This document shows positions 25,860 through 37,000 of a stretch of 64,000 nt of DNA, in pieces. The notes under the pieces are model-generated. The model saw only the letters and a program-made list of their open reading frames with translations. It had not been told where the DNA came from and searched no databases. The stretch is taken from contig NZ_CP036275.1 of NCBI RefSeq assembly GCF_007747795.1, positions 3,271,001 through 3,335,000 on the forward strand, written 5' to 3'. This DNA comes from Maioricimonas rarisocia (lineage in GTDB: Bacteria > Planctomycetota > Planctomycetia > Planctomycetales > Planctomycetaceae). Position 1 is the stretch's first letter; the number at the start of each line of letters is the position of its first letter. The position numbers and the translations under genes are program-made.

Positions 25860-26051
25860 ATGTCCACATCAGAAACGCACGCGCTGGCCATGGATCCCCG
25901 CACGGCGCTGAAGCTTGTCGATACGCTCGAAAAACAGGCCGAACGGACCGAAGATCCGTACCTGAAGCGGATACTGCTCCGGTCGAGTTGCGAGATCATC
26001 GATCACGTTCTCGGTCAGCACATGCCGGCCACGACGAAGAAGGCGGCCTGA
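25860..26051 (+). CDS. Small hypothetical protein
   Basis: A 63-aa protein from the second of two adjacent ATGs (25857 and 25860); GGAGAG lies just upstream. It is predicted to be almost wholly helical: an amphipathic stretch TALKLVDTLEKQAERTE is followed by LKRILLRSSCEIIDHVLGQ. No transmembrane segment and no family recognised. Expression is supported by the ribosome binding site and by an excellent terminator 38 bases after the stop. The charge pattern suggests a helical hairpin, possibly a dimer. Confidence 0.65.
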   Translation: MSTSETHALAMDPRTALKLVDTLEKQAERTEDPYLKRILLRSSCEIIDHVLGQHMPATTKKAA

Positions 26052-26088
26052 CCGCCCGATTCCGGTCGTCCGGTAGCGACGAATCCAG

Positions 26089-26122
26089 GGCGGCACCTCC
26101 TTTGAAGGTGTCGCCTTTTTTT
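26089..26122 (+). terminator. Rho-independent terminator after the small helical protein
   Basis: GGCGGCACCT (26089-26098) pairs with AGGTGTCGCC (26106-26115), ten pairs with one G-T wobble, enclosing a 7-base loop. Seven T residues (26116-26122) follow immediately. Confidence 0.92.
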
Positions 26123-26142
26123 CATGCGCGGCCGGCGAACGG

Positions 26143-27165
26143 TCAGCCGGCATCAGCGAGCGTTTGCATCCGGTCGCGGAACTTGCGCAATCGTCCCGCC
26201 ACGGCTTCCCGGTTCTCCGGAGGGACTCCGCTGCTGGTGATCCGCTCGACCCACAGCAACCCACTGAGCAGAACGGCACTCCGGTCGAATAGAACGACCA
26301 GCTGCCGGTCCTCCGCGGAAAGCGGCCGCCGCTCTTCGTACCAGTCGAGTGCCTGCTCCCGTCGAAGATGGTCGTCTCCGACGAGGGAACCGAGCAGACG
26401 CGCCAGGTCGGTGGCCACGTGATCCCACCGGGCCGCCGAGAGGTCGATGATGCCGGTCACGTCATCGCCGCTCAGCAGTACGTGATCGTGCCACAGATCC
26501 CGCAGACAGACCTGCAACGGGAGAGGCCGGGAGAACGGTTCTGCCACCTGCAGTGCGACACCGTCGCGCAATTGTCCGTACAGCAGGAGCACTTCGGCGG
26601 CGATGGTCTGCAGTTCGGCGTCCGGCAGCATCGACAGCTTCTGCATGAGGGCCGCGGTTCGTGCGGCATCCCGGTCTCGGAGCAGCCTCAGCCGTTCCTC
26701 GCCATTGGGTGACGGAGCCCGGAGGGGGCCGGCGAACCATTCGCGTCCTTCAGGTTGCGGTTCGTGCTGTGCTGCCGCGCAATGAATGTCGGCGACGACA
26801 TGCATGATGTTGCGGAGCCGCTCGTCAGTGGGGACCTTGGAATAGTCGGCCCGGCCCGGCATCCAGGGTTCGAGCTGCCACCACGCCAGGTCGTGCCACA
26901 GCAGCGTGCTGCCATCCTCGGCCACCACTGGAACCGGAACGACGTCGATCCCGCGGTTCGCCAGATCGCGGAGGAAGTGGTGCAGCGTGCGGATGCGGAC
27001 GGGCGGCAGCCCCTCCTCCGGCCAGCGACGCAGGCAGTACGTTCCTTCGGCGGTTTGGACCTGCCAGATCGCGGCACCGCTGAAGCCGGTCTGAAGCCAG
27101 GGTTCGATGTGAACGTCGGTGTGTGAGGCGAGGAAACTCCTCGCGATCGGAAGGGGGCAGTCCAT
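26143..27165 (-). CDS. APH-fold phosphotransferase
   Basis: A 340-aa protein of the aminoglycoside/choline phosphotransferase fold. The N-lobe contains GFSGAAIWQVQ and YCLRRWPEE (probable ATP lysine replaced by Arg). The Brenner-like catalytic segment is VCLRDLWHDHVLL, with the catalytic Asp followed five residues later by His instead of the usual Asn. The metal site TGIIDLSAARWDH comes next. The N-to-H change seems characteristic of a planctomycete subgroup and does not by itself mean inactivity. The substrate is unknown; a small-molecule alcohol or amino sugar is typical. It is divergent from the first giant envelope gene. Confidence 0.78.
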   Translation of the reverse strand: MDCPLPIARSFLASHTDVHIEPWLQTGFSGAAIWQVQTAEGTYCLRRWPEEGLPPVRIRTLHHFLRDLANRGIDVVPVPVVAEDGSTLLWHDLAWWQLEPWMPGRADYSKVPTDERLRNIMHVVADIHCAAAQHEPQPEGREWFAGPLRAPSPNGEERLRLLRDRDAARTAALMQKLSMLPDAELQTIAAEVLLLYGQLRDGVALQVAEPFSRPLPLQVCLRDLWHDHVLLSGDDVTGIIDLSAARWDHVATDLARLLGSLVGDDHLRREQALDWYEERRPLSAEDRQLVVLFDRSAVLLSGLLWVERITSSGVPPENREAVAGRLRKFRDRMQTLADAG

Positions 27166-27222
27166 TGCTCGCTCAAAACTTTGGAAAAACCTGCAATCTC
27201 TCGCGGGGCGACAGCGTCATAC

Positions 27223-27271
27223 TATACAGTAGCGACACGGCAAGTCCTCCCTATCCCCCGTAAACTGTATA
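27223..27271. promoter_or_regulatory. Inverted TATACAG / CTGTATA pair in the divergent promoter
   Basis: TATACAG (27223-27229) and its complement CTGTATA (27265-27271) lie in the AT-richer 209-bp gap between the phosphotransferase and the first giant gene. The first copy is also part of an imperfect palindrome TACTATACAGTA. This could be a pair of operator half-sites or -10-like elements for the two directions. Confidence 0.3.
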
Positions 27272-27374
27272 TCTGTCACGACTTGGTCAGGCCGCATGCA
27301 TCGTGTGGACGAGCTGCGCGGAGCGTCGCGGTACGGCCTGAGTCTGCCGACTGAAGTCAGACGAGATTCGCCCC

Positions 27375-30300
27375 ATGCGAGCTGCCCGCGTTGCCAGAAC
27401 CGTCTGCTGTCTGTCTGCCCTGCTCTGCTTCGCGAGCGTGGCGTGGGCGCAGGAAACTGAACCGGACGAGACGACGAACGGTGGCCAGAACGGGGCCGCT
27501 GCGACTTCAAACGAACAGTCTGCGATCTACATTCCGTACGACCGGCTTGGTGAGGTCTTCGAAGACCTCAATTCGACCGTCGTCCTGCCCTATGCCGAGT
27601 ACCTCAAGCTGTGGCGTGCCGGGCAGCCTCATGCAACTGACGGCGGAAAGGTGGACGCGGTCATCACGCGGTCTGCCTATACCGTCACGATTGACGAGGA
27701 TGTGGCCCGCATTCAGGCCGAGCTGACGGTCAACGTCCTCGGAAAGCCCTGGGTCGAAGTGCCGGTTCGCTTCGGCGATGCGGCCGTCGGCGAACTGACG
27801 GTTGAAGGCGAAGACCTCGAAGAGAGTGACGTACTGCTGCGCGGCACCGGCGACGGGGCGTACGCCCTGCTGTTTGGAAAAGCCGGGCAGCATACGGTCA
27901 CGATCGAACTGGTCAGCCGGGTGCGGACTTCGCCGGATGGCCGCGAATTCGCCTTCGAAACGCCCCCCGTGGGAATTACGACGCTGGAACTGACGATTCC
28001 CGAAGCGGACCAGACCGTTCAGATTACCCCGCAGATTGTTTCGCTGCCCGTCGACGAAGCGGCCAACGAAACGCGCGTAAAGGCGGGAGTCGGGGCGACC
28101 GGAAAGATCTCGGCCCAATGGCATCCCCGCTCCAGTGCCAAGCCGGAGATGGAACTGCTCACCAGCGTCAACAACCGGCTGCTCGTGAGCGTCGAAGACG
28201 GGCTGGTGCATACCGACGCTTATCTGCATTTCGACGTTCTGCGGGGCAGTCTCTCACAGGTTCAGGTCGTGGTGCCGAAGGATCATCGCATCCTCGATGT
28301 TTCGGCCGATGCACGCATCAAGGGATGGAGGACCGACGAGGAAGAGAACCGCCAGCTCGTCACGATCGAGCTCCTGTCCGAGTCCGAGAAAGACGTCGCG
28401 GTCGAACTTCATACCGAGGGGAAGCAGGCCGAAGACGCGTTTACCGTCGCCGGAATCGGACCGGACGGTACCGTCTACGGCATCCACGCGGTCGGGGCCG
28501 TGCGGGAGAGCGGCCAGCTTGTCGTCCGTCACTCTGCCGATCTCGAACTGACGGTGGTCGAGCAGCAGGGAATCATGCGGATCGAACAGGCGCAGGTCGA
28601 CGAACGAATCCGCGGCGGTGGCCTGGCCTTCAAGTATTACAATCCCGGATTCGTACTGCGGGCGATGGTCCGGCCGGTCGAACCGCGCCTGGTCGTCACG
28701 CAGGCGACACGGCTTGTCTTTCATGACGACGAGCTTCGGCTCTCGGCGCAACTCAACTACACGGTGGAACGGGCCGGTCTCTTCGAGCTCAGTCTGCTGT
28801 TGCCCGAGAACCTGCAGGTCGACCGGGTCGAATCCCCCGCGATGCAGGACTACAGCATCGACGACGAGAGCCGCGTGCTGACCGTTCTGCTCAGCAGCAA
28901 GACGCAGGGAGCGATTCAGCTGCTCGTGACCGGCCACCTCGATTACACCGCGGGATCGGCCGACGAACTGACGCTGCCACTACTCGAGCCGCAGAACGTC
29001 GAACGGGAGACCGGCACGATTCTCGTGTTTGCTCCGCCGGCGATCGAAGTGATCAGCGACGAATCGGAGGTGGTTTCCGCCCAGCCGATGCCGGCTCCTG
29101 CAGGCCAGCGGGTCGGGGAAGCCGTACTGACGTCTGCGTGGAACTACACGCGGCGGCCGGTCACGATTCCCGTCCGCACAGTTCGCAAACCGACGCGACT
29201 CACCGCCGAGGTCGGCACCGTGATCGACGTGAAGCCGGAGTCGACCGAAGTCGTCACGCACGTCGATTTCATTGTCGAGTACGCCGGCGTGGACACCTTC
29301 CGCTTCATGGTGCCCGAAGCGATCTCCGATCGCCTGCAGATCGAAAGCGTCAGCAGCGATGCGGCTGCCCCGGCCATCAAACAGAAGTCGGCTGCCGATG
29401 CTGTCGACGGCTGGGTCACCTGGACGGTCGTGATGCAGCGCGATGTACTGGGACGACAGCGATTCGAGCTGCGTTATGACCTGCGTCAGGCGACATCGGA
29501 TAACGGGGCCGAAGCGGGAGACGCCGCCGACGACGACGCTGACGCCGCGGCCGATGATGCCGCGGACGCCGATGATGCCGCCGCCGACGCAGACGCTGAT
29601 GCAGACGACGCTGCCTCGGATGACGATGCCGACGATGCCGGGACCGAACCGGCCGACGAAATCGAAATCACGATCGTCCGGCCACTCGGTCTGGAAGAAT
29701 CGAACAATCGCGATGCTGTCCCGCTCACGCGGGCGCGGGGGGAGATTCTCGTCAGGAAGGACCGTTCGCTGTCCGTATCGGCTGTTGCAGACGGAAGCGG
29801 CATCGAGCCGATCGACATCCGCGAGCTGACGCTCATCTCCGACAGCGGCACGCAGGCGTTCAAGTACTTCCGGCAGGGGGACGACGACATCGTCACGGCC
29901 ACGCTGACCCGGCAGAAGTTCGAGATCGAAGAGGTCGTCGCCACAGTCGTTCGGCGGGCACTGGTGGAGATAGTGCTCGGCGAAGATGCGACCGCCACCT
30001 ATCGTTGTCGGTTCCGGCTGAAGACGAGCGAACGCCAGCGGCTCGAAGTCGCGCTGCCGCTCGGCATGGAACTGCTCGGAGCGTTCGTTGACGACCGGGA
30101 AGTCCGGCTGGAGAAAACCGGTGCTCAGGCGGAAGTCGACCGGGAACGGTACTGGATCGACGTCGCCCGGACCGCCTCGTCTGATGAAGAATTCACCCTG
30201 ACATTCCAGTTTCTCTGGGGCGTCTCGGATCCCCCCTTCCAGAGCACGTACGGACGCGGGGGACTCCATCTTCCGCTGCCCGAGATCGGAGGTCGTGAAA

Positions 30301-30959
30301 CGTCGGTTGCCGTCCAGCAGTTGCGCGTGCTTGTGTGGGTGCCGGAAACGTTTGCCCTGGTCGGAGAGCCGGACCACTTCCGCCTCGATCGGGAGCCGCG
30401 ACTGTTCTCATTGTTCATGGGAGCTCCGGCCGGTAGCCCGAAGGTCGATCCCGACACCTGGATCGGCGGGGAAACCGGTGTTCCGCTCAGTCTGCCGACC
30501 GACGGTCGTGTCCAGTACAGCTACCACTCACTGGGCAGCCGCCCCGCAATTGATGTGACCTGGTGGTCCCGCGCCCGCATGGCAGGCACGCTCAGTGTCG
30601 GACTGGCACTGATCGGCATCATCCTGCTGGCGACGTCGTGGGCGAACAAGCTCAGCTTCCTGCTGCTGCTGGGCCTTGCCGCGGCACTCATGGGACTGTG
30701 GGACAGTCACATGCTGGCGCACGGGCTGGCTGCCGCACGCTACGGACTGGCGTTTGTGCTCGCGTTGTGGCTCATCCACGCCCTGTTCGGAGCCCGTCGG
30801 GCAACCGCGGCTGCAGCAGCAACGCCGACGCCACCTGCCGGAACCAGCACCACGCAGGCGGCGGTCATTCCGCCACCGGGCGTGTTCGAGAAGGGGACCG
30901 ACGAGACGTCGTCCGGCGAGAAGAGCAGTCCGCCACCGGACAAGGACAACGATTCCTGA
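27375..30959 (+). CDS. Giant secreted, membrane-anchored beta-rich protein A
   Basis: A 1194-aa protein not assigned to a named family. A signal peptide (about 1-25, cleavage after AWA) is followed by the segment IYIPYDRLGEVFED...VVLPYAEYLKLW (about 52-86) that heads a module found twice more in the next gene. The body is dominated by short beta-strands, including LLEPQNVERETGTILV, also shared with the neighbour. Residues about 711-760 are an Asp/Ala run. Near the C-terminus at least three helices (about 1070-1140) anchor it, and the last 50 residues are a Pro/Thr/Ser-rich, probably cytoplasmic tail. I infer a large periplasmic or surface scaffold tied to the inner membrane. The next gene starts 57 bases later. 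Confidence 0.8.
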   Translation: MRAARVARTVCCLSALLCFASVAWAQETEPDETTNGGQNGAAATSNEQSAIYIPYDRLGEVFEDLNSTVVLPYAEYLKLWRAGQPHATDGGKVDAVITRSAYTVTIDEDVARIQAELTVNVLGKPWVEVPVRFGDAAVGELTVEGEDLEESDVLLRGTGDGAYALLFGKAGQHTVTIELVSRVRTSPDGREFAFETPPVGITTLELTIPEADQTVQITPQIVSLPVDEAANETRVKAGVGATGKISAQWHPRSSAKPEMELLTSVNNRLLVSVEDGLVHTDAYLHFDVLRGSLSQVQVVVPKDHRILDVSADARIKGWRTDEEENRQLVTIELLSESEKDVAVELHTEGKQAEDAFTVAGIGPDGTVYGIHAVGAVRESGQLVVRHSADLELTVVEQQGIMRIEQAQVDERIRGGGLAFKYYNPGFVLRAMVRPVEPRLVVTQATRLVFHDDELRLSAQLNYTVERAGLFELSLLLPENLQVDRVESPAMQDYSIDDESRVLTVLLSSKTQGAIQLLVTGHLDYTAGSADELTLPLLEPQNVERETGTILVFAPPAIEVISDESEVVSAQPMPAPAGQRVGEAVLTSAWNYTRRPVTIPVRTVRKPTRLTAEVGTVIDVKPESTEVVTHVDFIVEYAGVDTFRFMVPEAISDRLQIESVSSDAAAPAIKQKSAADAVDGWVTWTVVMQRDVLGRQRFELRYDLRQATSDNGAEAGDAADDDADAAADDAADADDAAADADADADDAASDDDADDAGTEPADEIEITIVRPLGLEESNNRDAVPLTRARGEILVRKDRSLSVSAVADGSGIEPIDIRELTLISDSGTQAFKYFRQGDDDIVTATLTRQKFEIEEVVATVVRRALVEIVLGEDATATYRCRFRLKTSERQRLEVALPLGMELLGAFVDDREVRLEKTGAQAEVDRERYWIDVARTASSDEEFTLTFQFLWGVSDPPFQSTYGRGGLHLPLPEIGGRETSVAVQQLRVLVWVPETFALVGEPDHFRLDREPRLFSLFMGAPAGSPKVDPDTWIGGETGVPLSLPTDGRVQYSYHSLGSRPAIDVTWWSRARMAGTLSVGLALIGIILLATSWANKLSFLLLLGLAAALMGLWDSHMLAHGLAAARYGLAFVLALWLIHALFGARRATAAAAATPTPPAGTSTTQAAVIPPPGVFEKGTDETSSGEKSSPPPDKDNDS

Positions 30960-31016
30960 CCGATCGTTTCGTGACTGGAGCGTTTCCTGACGAACCAACT
31001 TCCGGCGGGACGACTG

Positions 31017-34000
31017 ATGTCTCTTCAACGATTTCCATTCCGGCCTGCTCATATGCGTGCTCGCGTCTGTCATTCCATCACGCTGTTGCTTGCTGTGGCC
31101 GGCCTGATGTTTTCAGTCGGCGGCACCGCTCGAAGTGCCGACGATCTGCCGGCTCCCCGGCGGATCTATGTTCCTGTCGAAGATCTCGATGCGGTGCTCA
31201 ATCGCGACCGCAAGGGGGTGCTGCTGCCGCAGGACGAGTTCAACGATCTGTACCGGCAGGCCAGTGAAGTCCTCGAGACACGGCCCAACCTGCCGCAAAC
31301 CGTGGTCGTTTCGTCCGGCAGCTATCAGGCGACGATCAACGGCGATCGACTGGAACTGACCGGTACGGTTCGCTTCCGCCAGTTCGTCGATGACTGGTGT
31401 CGCGTCATCCTGCCGGCCGGCGGGCTGGGAGTTGAGCAGGCGGAGCTCGACGGCGAACCGGCACGCATTGGCCGGGGCAAGCAACACCCGAACGTCCTGG
31501 TGCTGTACTCCCGGGAAGAGGGAGAACACACGCTCGAAGTAACGTTTTCGGCACCGCTGGTCGGGGTGGGCAGCGACCGCATCGCCGATTTTGAGCTGTT
31601 CAACGCACCGACGGGGACACTCTCATTCGAGTTGCCCGCCGGCAAGTTCCTCGTGATCGACGGGCTGCAGCTCAAGCGTCCCGCCGACTCCGATCAATCG
31701 GCCGAGTACGAGATCGCAATCGGAGGACGCAAGCGGATTCAGCTTCGTGTCACCGAGCGGCAGACGCAGGCACGCGGCGATGTGCTGACGTTTGCCAGTA
31801 CCGCTTATGGTGTACGGGTCGCGCCCGGCGAGGTGACTTGGTCCGCGACGACGCAGCTGCAGGTGTACGGCCAGACACTCGACCGGCTCGTCTGCACGAT
31901 TCCGCGGGAACTGGAGATCACCGCCGTCGATTCAAACGGCCTCGAATCGTGGGAGCTGGGGGACGTCGAGGGAGATGACGAGCGGACGTCAATCACGTTG
32001 ACCTACCGCCAGCCCTTCGACGGCTCTCGCCGCATCGAGTTCCGGGGCGTGGTCGAACCGGCGGCGGACGACGTCTGGTATGTCCCCGGCTTGAGTTACA
32101 GCAATATCACCGCCCACACAGGTTCGGTTCTGGTGACGTATCCGGCCGGTGTCCGCGTCCAGCTCGAGGAAATCGCCCGCGCGCGACCGACGACCGCCCC
32201 GGGTTCTGATGACGGGGCCGGCGGTCGCCTGCGTTACGAAATCTGGCAGGACGACTTCCGGCTCGGTTTTCGGACCGAAGCCAAGCAGCGTGAAGTTCAC
32301 GCGGCGATGACCAATGTCCTCGACATCAATCGCGGCGGCCTGGATCTGTACGCCTCGGTCAATGTCGAGACACTCTTCGCTCCTCTCTTTGACGTGCGGC
32401 TGACACTTCCCGCGGAATGGGAAATCACGGAAACGGTCGTGGCCGGGCAGTCGGTGCAGTGGCAGCTTGTCCCGCTGGAGGCGGGCCTGCACCAGGTGCG
32501 GATTCCGCTGAGCACACCGCTGCCGGTGGGGCAGAGCGTCGCAGTGCAGTTGGTCGCTCACCGCGATCTGGAAGACTGGCCTGTGGAAGCAACGCCGGTT
32601 CGAATCGCCCTGCCGGAGGTTCGACTTCCGCAGGCGGACATCGTCGAAGCCCTCTTCGGAATCGTGGCTGACAGCGAACTGAATCTGCTGCCGATCGACA
32701 TTGAAGGGCTCGACCCGGCGCGGCAGTCGGATCTGGCACTTCTCAACAACAAGCTCTCGGCGGTCGGCCGTGAAGTGCGACTGGGGTACACCTACCAGGA
32801 CACGGTTTTCTCCGGGCAGATCGAGGTCTCCCGCAAGCCGACACAGGTGTCGGCCCGTTCGGTAACGCACTTCCGCATCGGTCGCGAAACCGTGTTCACT
32901 CACTGGGAGTCCCGCGTCACGATCAGCGGCGGAGGCCGGCGGGACATCGAGGTGTCCGTGCCGGAGTCGGCAGGAACGGATCTTCGCTTCCACGTGATCG
33001 CCTCCGCGCCGGCTGGACGCGGGGCTGGCGTCCGTATCGTCGAACAGCAACCTCAGGATCCTGCCAATGGCCGGCGGATCTGGACGTTGAGGTTTGATCG
33101 TCGCGTCCTGGGAACTGTCCGGGTCGCTGTCGACATTCGGTCCGCGCGAGGAGACGTGGCGACGTTGTCGGTGCCGGAGCTGACCTTGCCGGGTGTCGAA
33201 CTGGAGTCCGGCTTCATCGCGGTCGAGGCGGCGGCCGATCAGCGACTTCGATTCAATGCCCTCGGGAGCGATGGCCAGCCGCTTCGCGAGGTCGACCCGG
33301 TCGACTTCCCGCGCAGCAGTTACCAGCCGCAGGAACGTGTGGTTGCCGGCTTCGCCTATACACGTCCGGGCTGGCAGGTGGCTGTCGCGACGACCCGTTT
33401 CGATCCCGATGCCGTTCCCACCGCTGTCGTCCACGCCCTGAGTCTCGAAAGCGTCCTCGCCGAAGACGGTCAGTTTCAGCATGTTGCGGATGTGACGTTC
33501 ACGGCAGTCGGCGTGCAGGCGATCCGCGTCCGGCTTCCGGAGCCGTCGCGGTTGTGGTCAACCAGTCTGGATGGTGCTCCCGTCGAGGTCCGACGTGGCG
33601 ACGACGCCTACCTGATTCCGTTGACGCCGGCGGACGATCCGACCGGGCAGCGACGCCTCGAACTATTCTACGAGACGGCCGTACCGCCGCTCGAATCACC
33701 TGGTGAGCTGCGACAGGCTTCTCCTCGATTTGCAGTCGTGGGTGGTGACGGCACCGAACAGCCGATCGAGATCCTCGAGCAGTCGTGGCAGCTGCACCAT
33801 CCGCCCGATCTGCTGCTGCTGCACAGCGAGGGGCAGTTCCGGGCGACGGACGAGCCGCGACCCGACAGCATCCTGTGGCAGATCCGCGAAGCCCTCGAAG
33901 CTCCGTCGCCACGTGATATCGCGGTGAGTGCCGGCGTGCTTGTTGTCGCCGCTTCCGTCCTGTTTCTGCTCGCTCTGGGGATTGCCCGGTTCGGGTGTCT

Positions 34001-37000
34001 GGGAAGCGTCGTGACGAGCATTGTTCTGGGCGTGATTCTCGTGGCTCTGATGATGCCGGCCACACAGCGGGCGCGGGAAGCAGCCGACATGGCGTTGTAC
34101 GACACCGAGGAAACGGCGACAGTCGCCCAGCCCCAGGCTGAGAGTTCAAATGCGGTCGACTCGCCGCAGCAATGGGCGGCCCCGGCAGGTGGTGAAGCAC
34201 CCGCCGAGGGGATGCGGTTCTCGGGCGAAGCGGAAGGAGATGATCGTGGCGTTATTGTGCAGAACGGTGCGATGCCGGCTCCGGTCGATCAGAAAGCGGA
34301 GACGCGCGATCGCAACGCGAATGGCGCTGTGGACCGCGCCGGTCGTCAGCAATCCTTCTTTGAGAGCGGACTCGATGAATACGGCGCAGTCCCTCAGCCG
34401 GCCGCCAGGCCGGAGTCACGGCCGGCCATGGCAGGAGAACCGCTTTCGGACATGTCGGCGCCCCAGCTGCAGACTCCCGAGCGGGCCCCAGCTGCGCCGG
34501 GGATGGGCGGTGCCGGCGGAGGCTTCGGCGGAGGTGGGGGATTGGGCGGAGCGATGGACGGCGATGTCGGCGGCAGGGCGGGCGCGATTGCCGATTATGC
34601 GGATGTGGATGCCGAGGAGGAGGCCCTGGGGGAGGCGCCCATTGCTGCAGGGTTCGTGGGCGGCTTCGGAGCCGGCCGTGGGGCTCTGCTGTCGCTGACG
34701 TTGAAGCTTGATCCGCCTCCCGACAGCGTCACCCGCGAGTTTCGCTACTTCGGCGCCGGGACCGCGGCCGCGGAAGAAGCCCTGCAACTGACCGTTGCCG
34801 ACGAACGGGATGGACGCATGCTGACGCTCGCGGTCGCTGCGGCGACGGTTGTGCTGTTCTGGCTCGGCGGGCTGGTCAATCTGACGCGAATGGTTCCACT
34901 GATGGTGCTCGTCGCTGGACTTCCCGTTGCACTGCTGACGGTTGTGCCTGCCTCGCTGCTGTTTGTCCTGGACGGGCTGTTTCTGGGCGGACTGGCTTCG
35001 CTGATACTCTGGACGGTGGTTTCCGTCTGTCGGGCGTGTGCGTCGTTCGGTCGGCGGTGGAGCAGTCATCGCACGATTTCAACGGGAATTCTACTCGCGA
35101 CGACCCTCGCAGCTTCCATGGTCTCCGGGCGTGCCATCGGGGCCGAGCCGGCTGCACCGCCGGCAACACCCGATTCCCTCATCGGTGTGCCGCATGTCAT
35201 CGTTCCGTACGAAGCCGGGACCGATCCGAAGACGGCCGAGCGAATCCTCGTGCCGCACGATCTGTTTCTGAAGCTCTGGAACGCCACGCACCCGGAGGAC
35301 CGGGCCACGGGGGAAGCACCGGAAGAGTCGCTCCTCTCCGAAGCGCTCTATTCGGCCCGTCTGGAGACGGCCGGGGACGAGACGCGCGTTGCCGTCTCGG
35401 CACGTTACGTAGTGCACAATCTCACACAGGAATCGGTGCGCATTCCGCTCCCGCTGGGAAAGGTGGCCCTCGAGGCGGCGGAGCTTGATGGCGAGCCGGC
35501 GCCTCTGATTACCGAGGAGGAAACGTCCTCTGTCGTCGTGAGCGAGCCGGGCCGGCACGTGCTGGACGTGACGTTCTCGGTTCCCGCGGAGGTGACCGGT
35601 CCTGCCGGCCGATTCACATTGCCGCTCAGGGCCGTGCCAACCGGGAGGCTCAGCTTCGAGTTGCCGGACGTTGAAGATCTGGTCGTTCGCGTGAACGGCG
35701 GACAGTCGACCTACCGTTTGCGGACCGTCGACGGCGACCGGGTGATCGAGACTCCGGTCGATCAGGGAGGCGATCTGACGGTCTCGTGGCAACCACGGGC
35801 GACTTCGGGATCTGCTCAGGGAATCGTGCATGTCGACTCTTCGACAGCGGCACGTGTCACCGATGCGGGACTGGAGCTGACCAGGTCGATCTCCATCAAT
35901 GTGCGACAGGGAGCGCTGGCGGACATCTCGTTTGCACTGGATGAAGGGCTTGGTGTCAAGCGGATTGCCGGCCCGGATCTGGGCGGCTGGCAGATCGACG
36001 ACGAGGGCGACGCGCGTTCGCTGCGCGTCATCTTCCGACGTGAAATCGATGCCGATACGACGCTGACGATCGAACTCTACTACCCGCTCACACTCACGGA
36101 TGAACCGGCCCAACTGCAGTTTCCGCAACTGGTGCCGCAGAACGTTTCACGGGAGACCGGACAGATCGGCGTGCTGGCATCGGATCGTTACGTGGTCCGG
36201 TCCGGGAATGTTCAGGGGGCCCGCCAGATCAACGTGGACCAGTTTCGCCTGCCCGACGGAGTGACCGCCGACGGAGACAAGGTCCGGTTTGCGTTTCGAT
36301 TCGCGGCCCGGCCGATCGAAGTCCCGTTTACGGTGTCGCGCAGCGAGACAGAGACGCGAGTGGCTGTTCACCATGGAGTGGACGTGGGGCTGCGGAAGGT
36401 TCGCACGACCAGTCGCATGTTCTTCGAGGTGCGGGGCGCACCGCGGGCATCGCTCACCGTCGCACTGCCGGAAGGCTACCTTCCGGTCGAAGTCGCCGCC
36501 GACTTCCTCGTCGACTGGTACATCAGTGAGGCCGACGGTGGCCGCGAGCTGACCGTCGAGTTTGACCAGCCTCGAAGCGGAGGGATCACGATTCTGCTCG
36601 ATGGTCACGTCCCTCGCGACCAGGGCGATGATTCCGTCTCGATCGAACTTCCTCAACCGCTGGACGTCGCCCGGCAGAGCAGCCGCGCAGGGATCTGGAT
36701 TGACGATACGTACGCCACTTCGATCACCTCGACCGGTGACTGGCAGTCGATCGCCCCGGACGAACTTCCTGTCGAACTCCTGCAGCTGCAGTCGACAGCG
36801 CCGCGGCTGGCGTTCCGTTCGAGTACGCTCTCTCCGGAGCCGGTCCAGGTTGATCTTTCGCGAACCACCCCCCTGCTCTCTGCAGATGCGTTGACGCTGA
36901 TTGCGGTCTCGGACACAGCGATCAACTATGGTCTGACGCTGCAGTGGCAGATCGAACGGGCGGCGACCGATACACTCGTCTTCACGACGTCCGAATGGCT

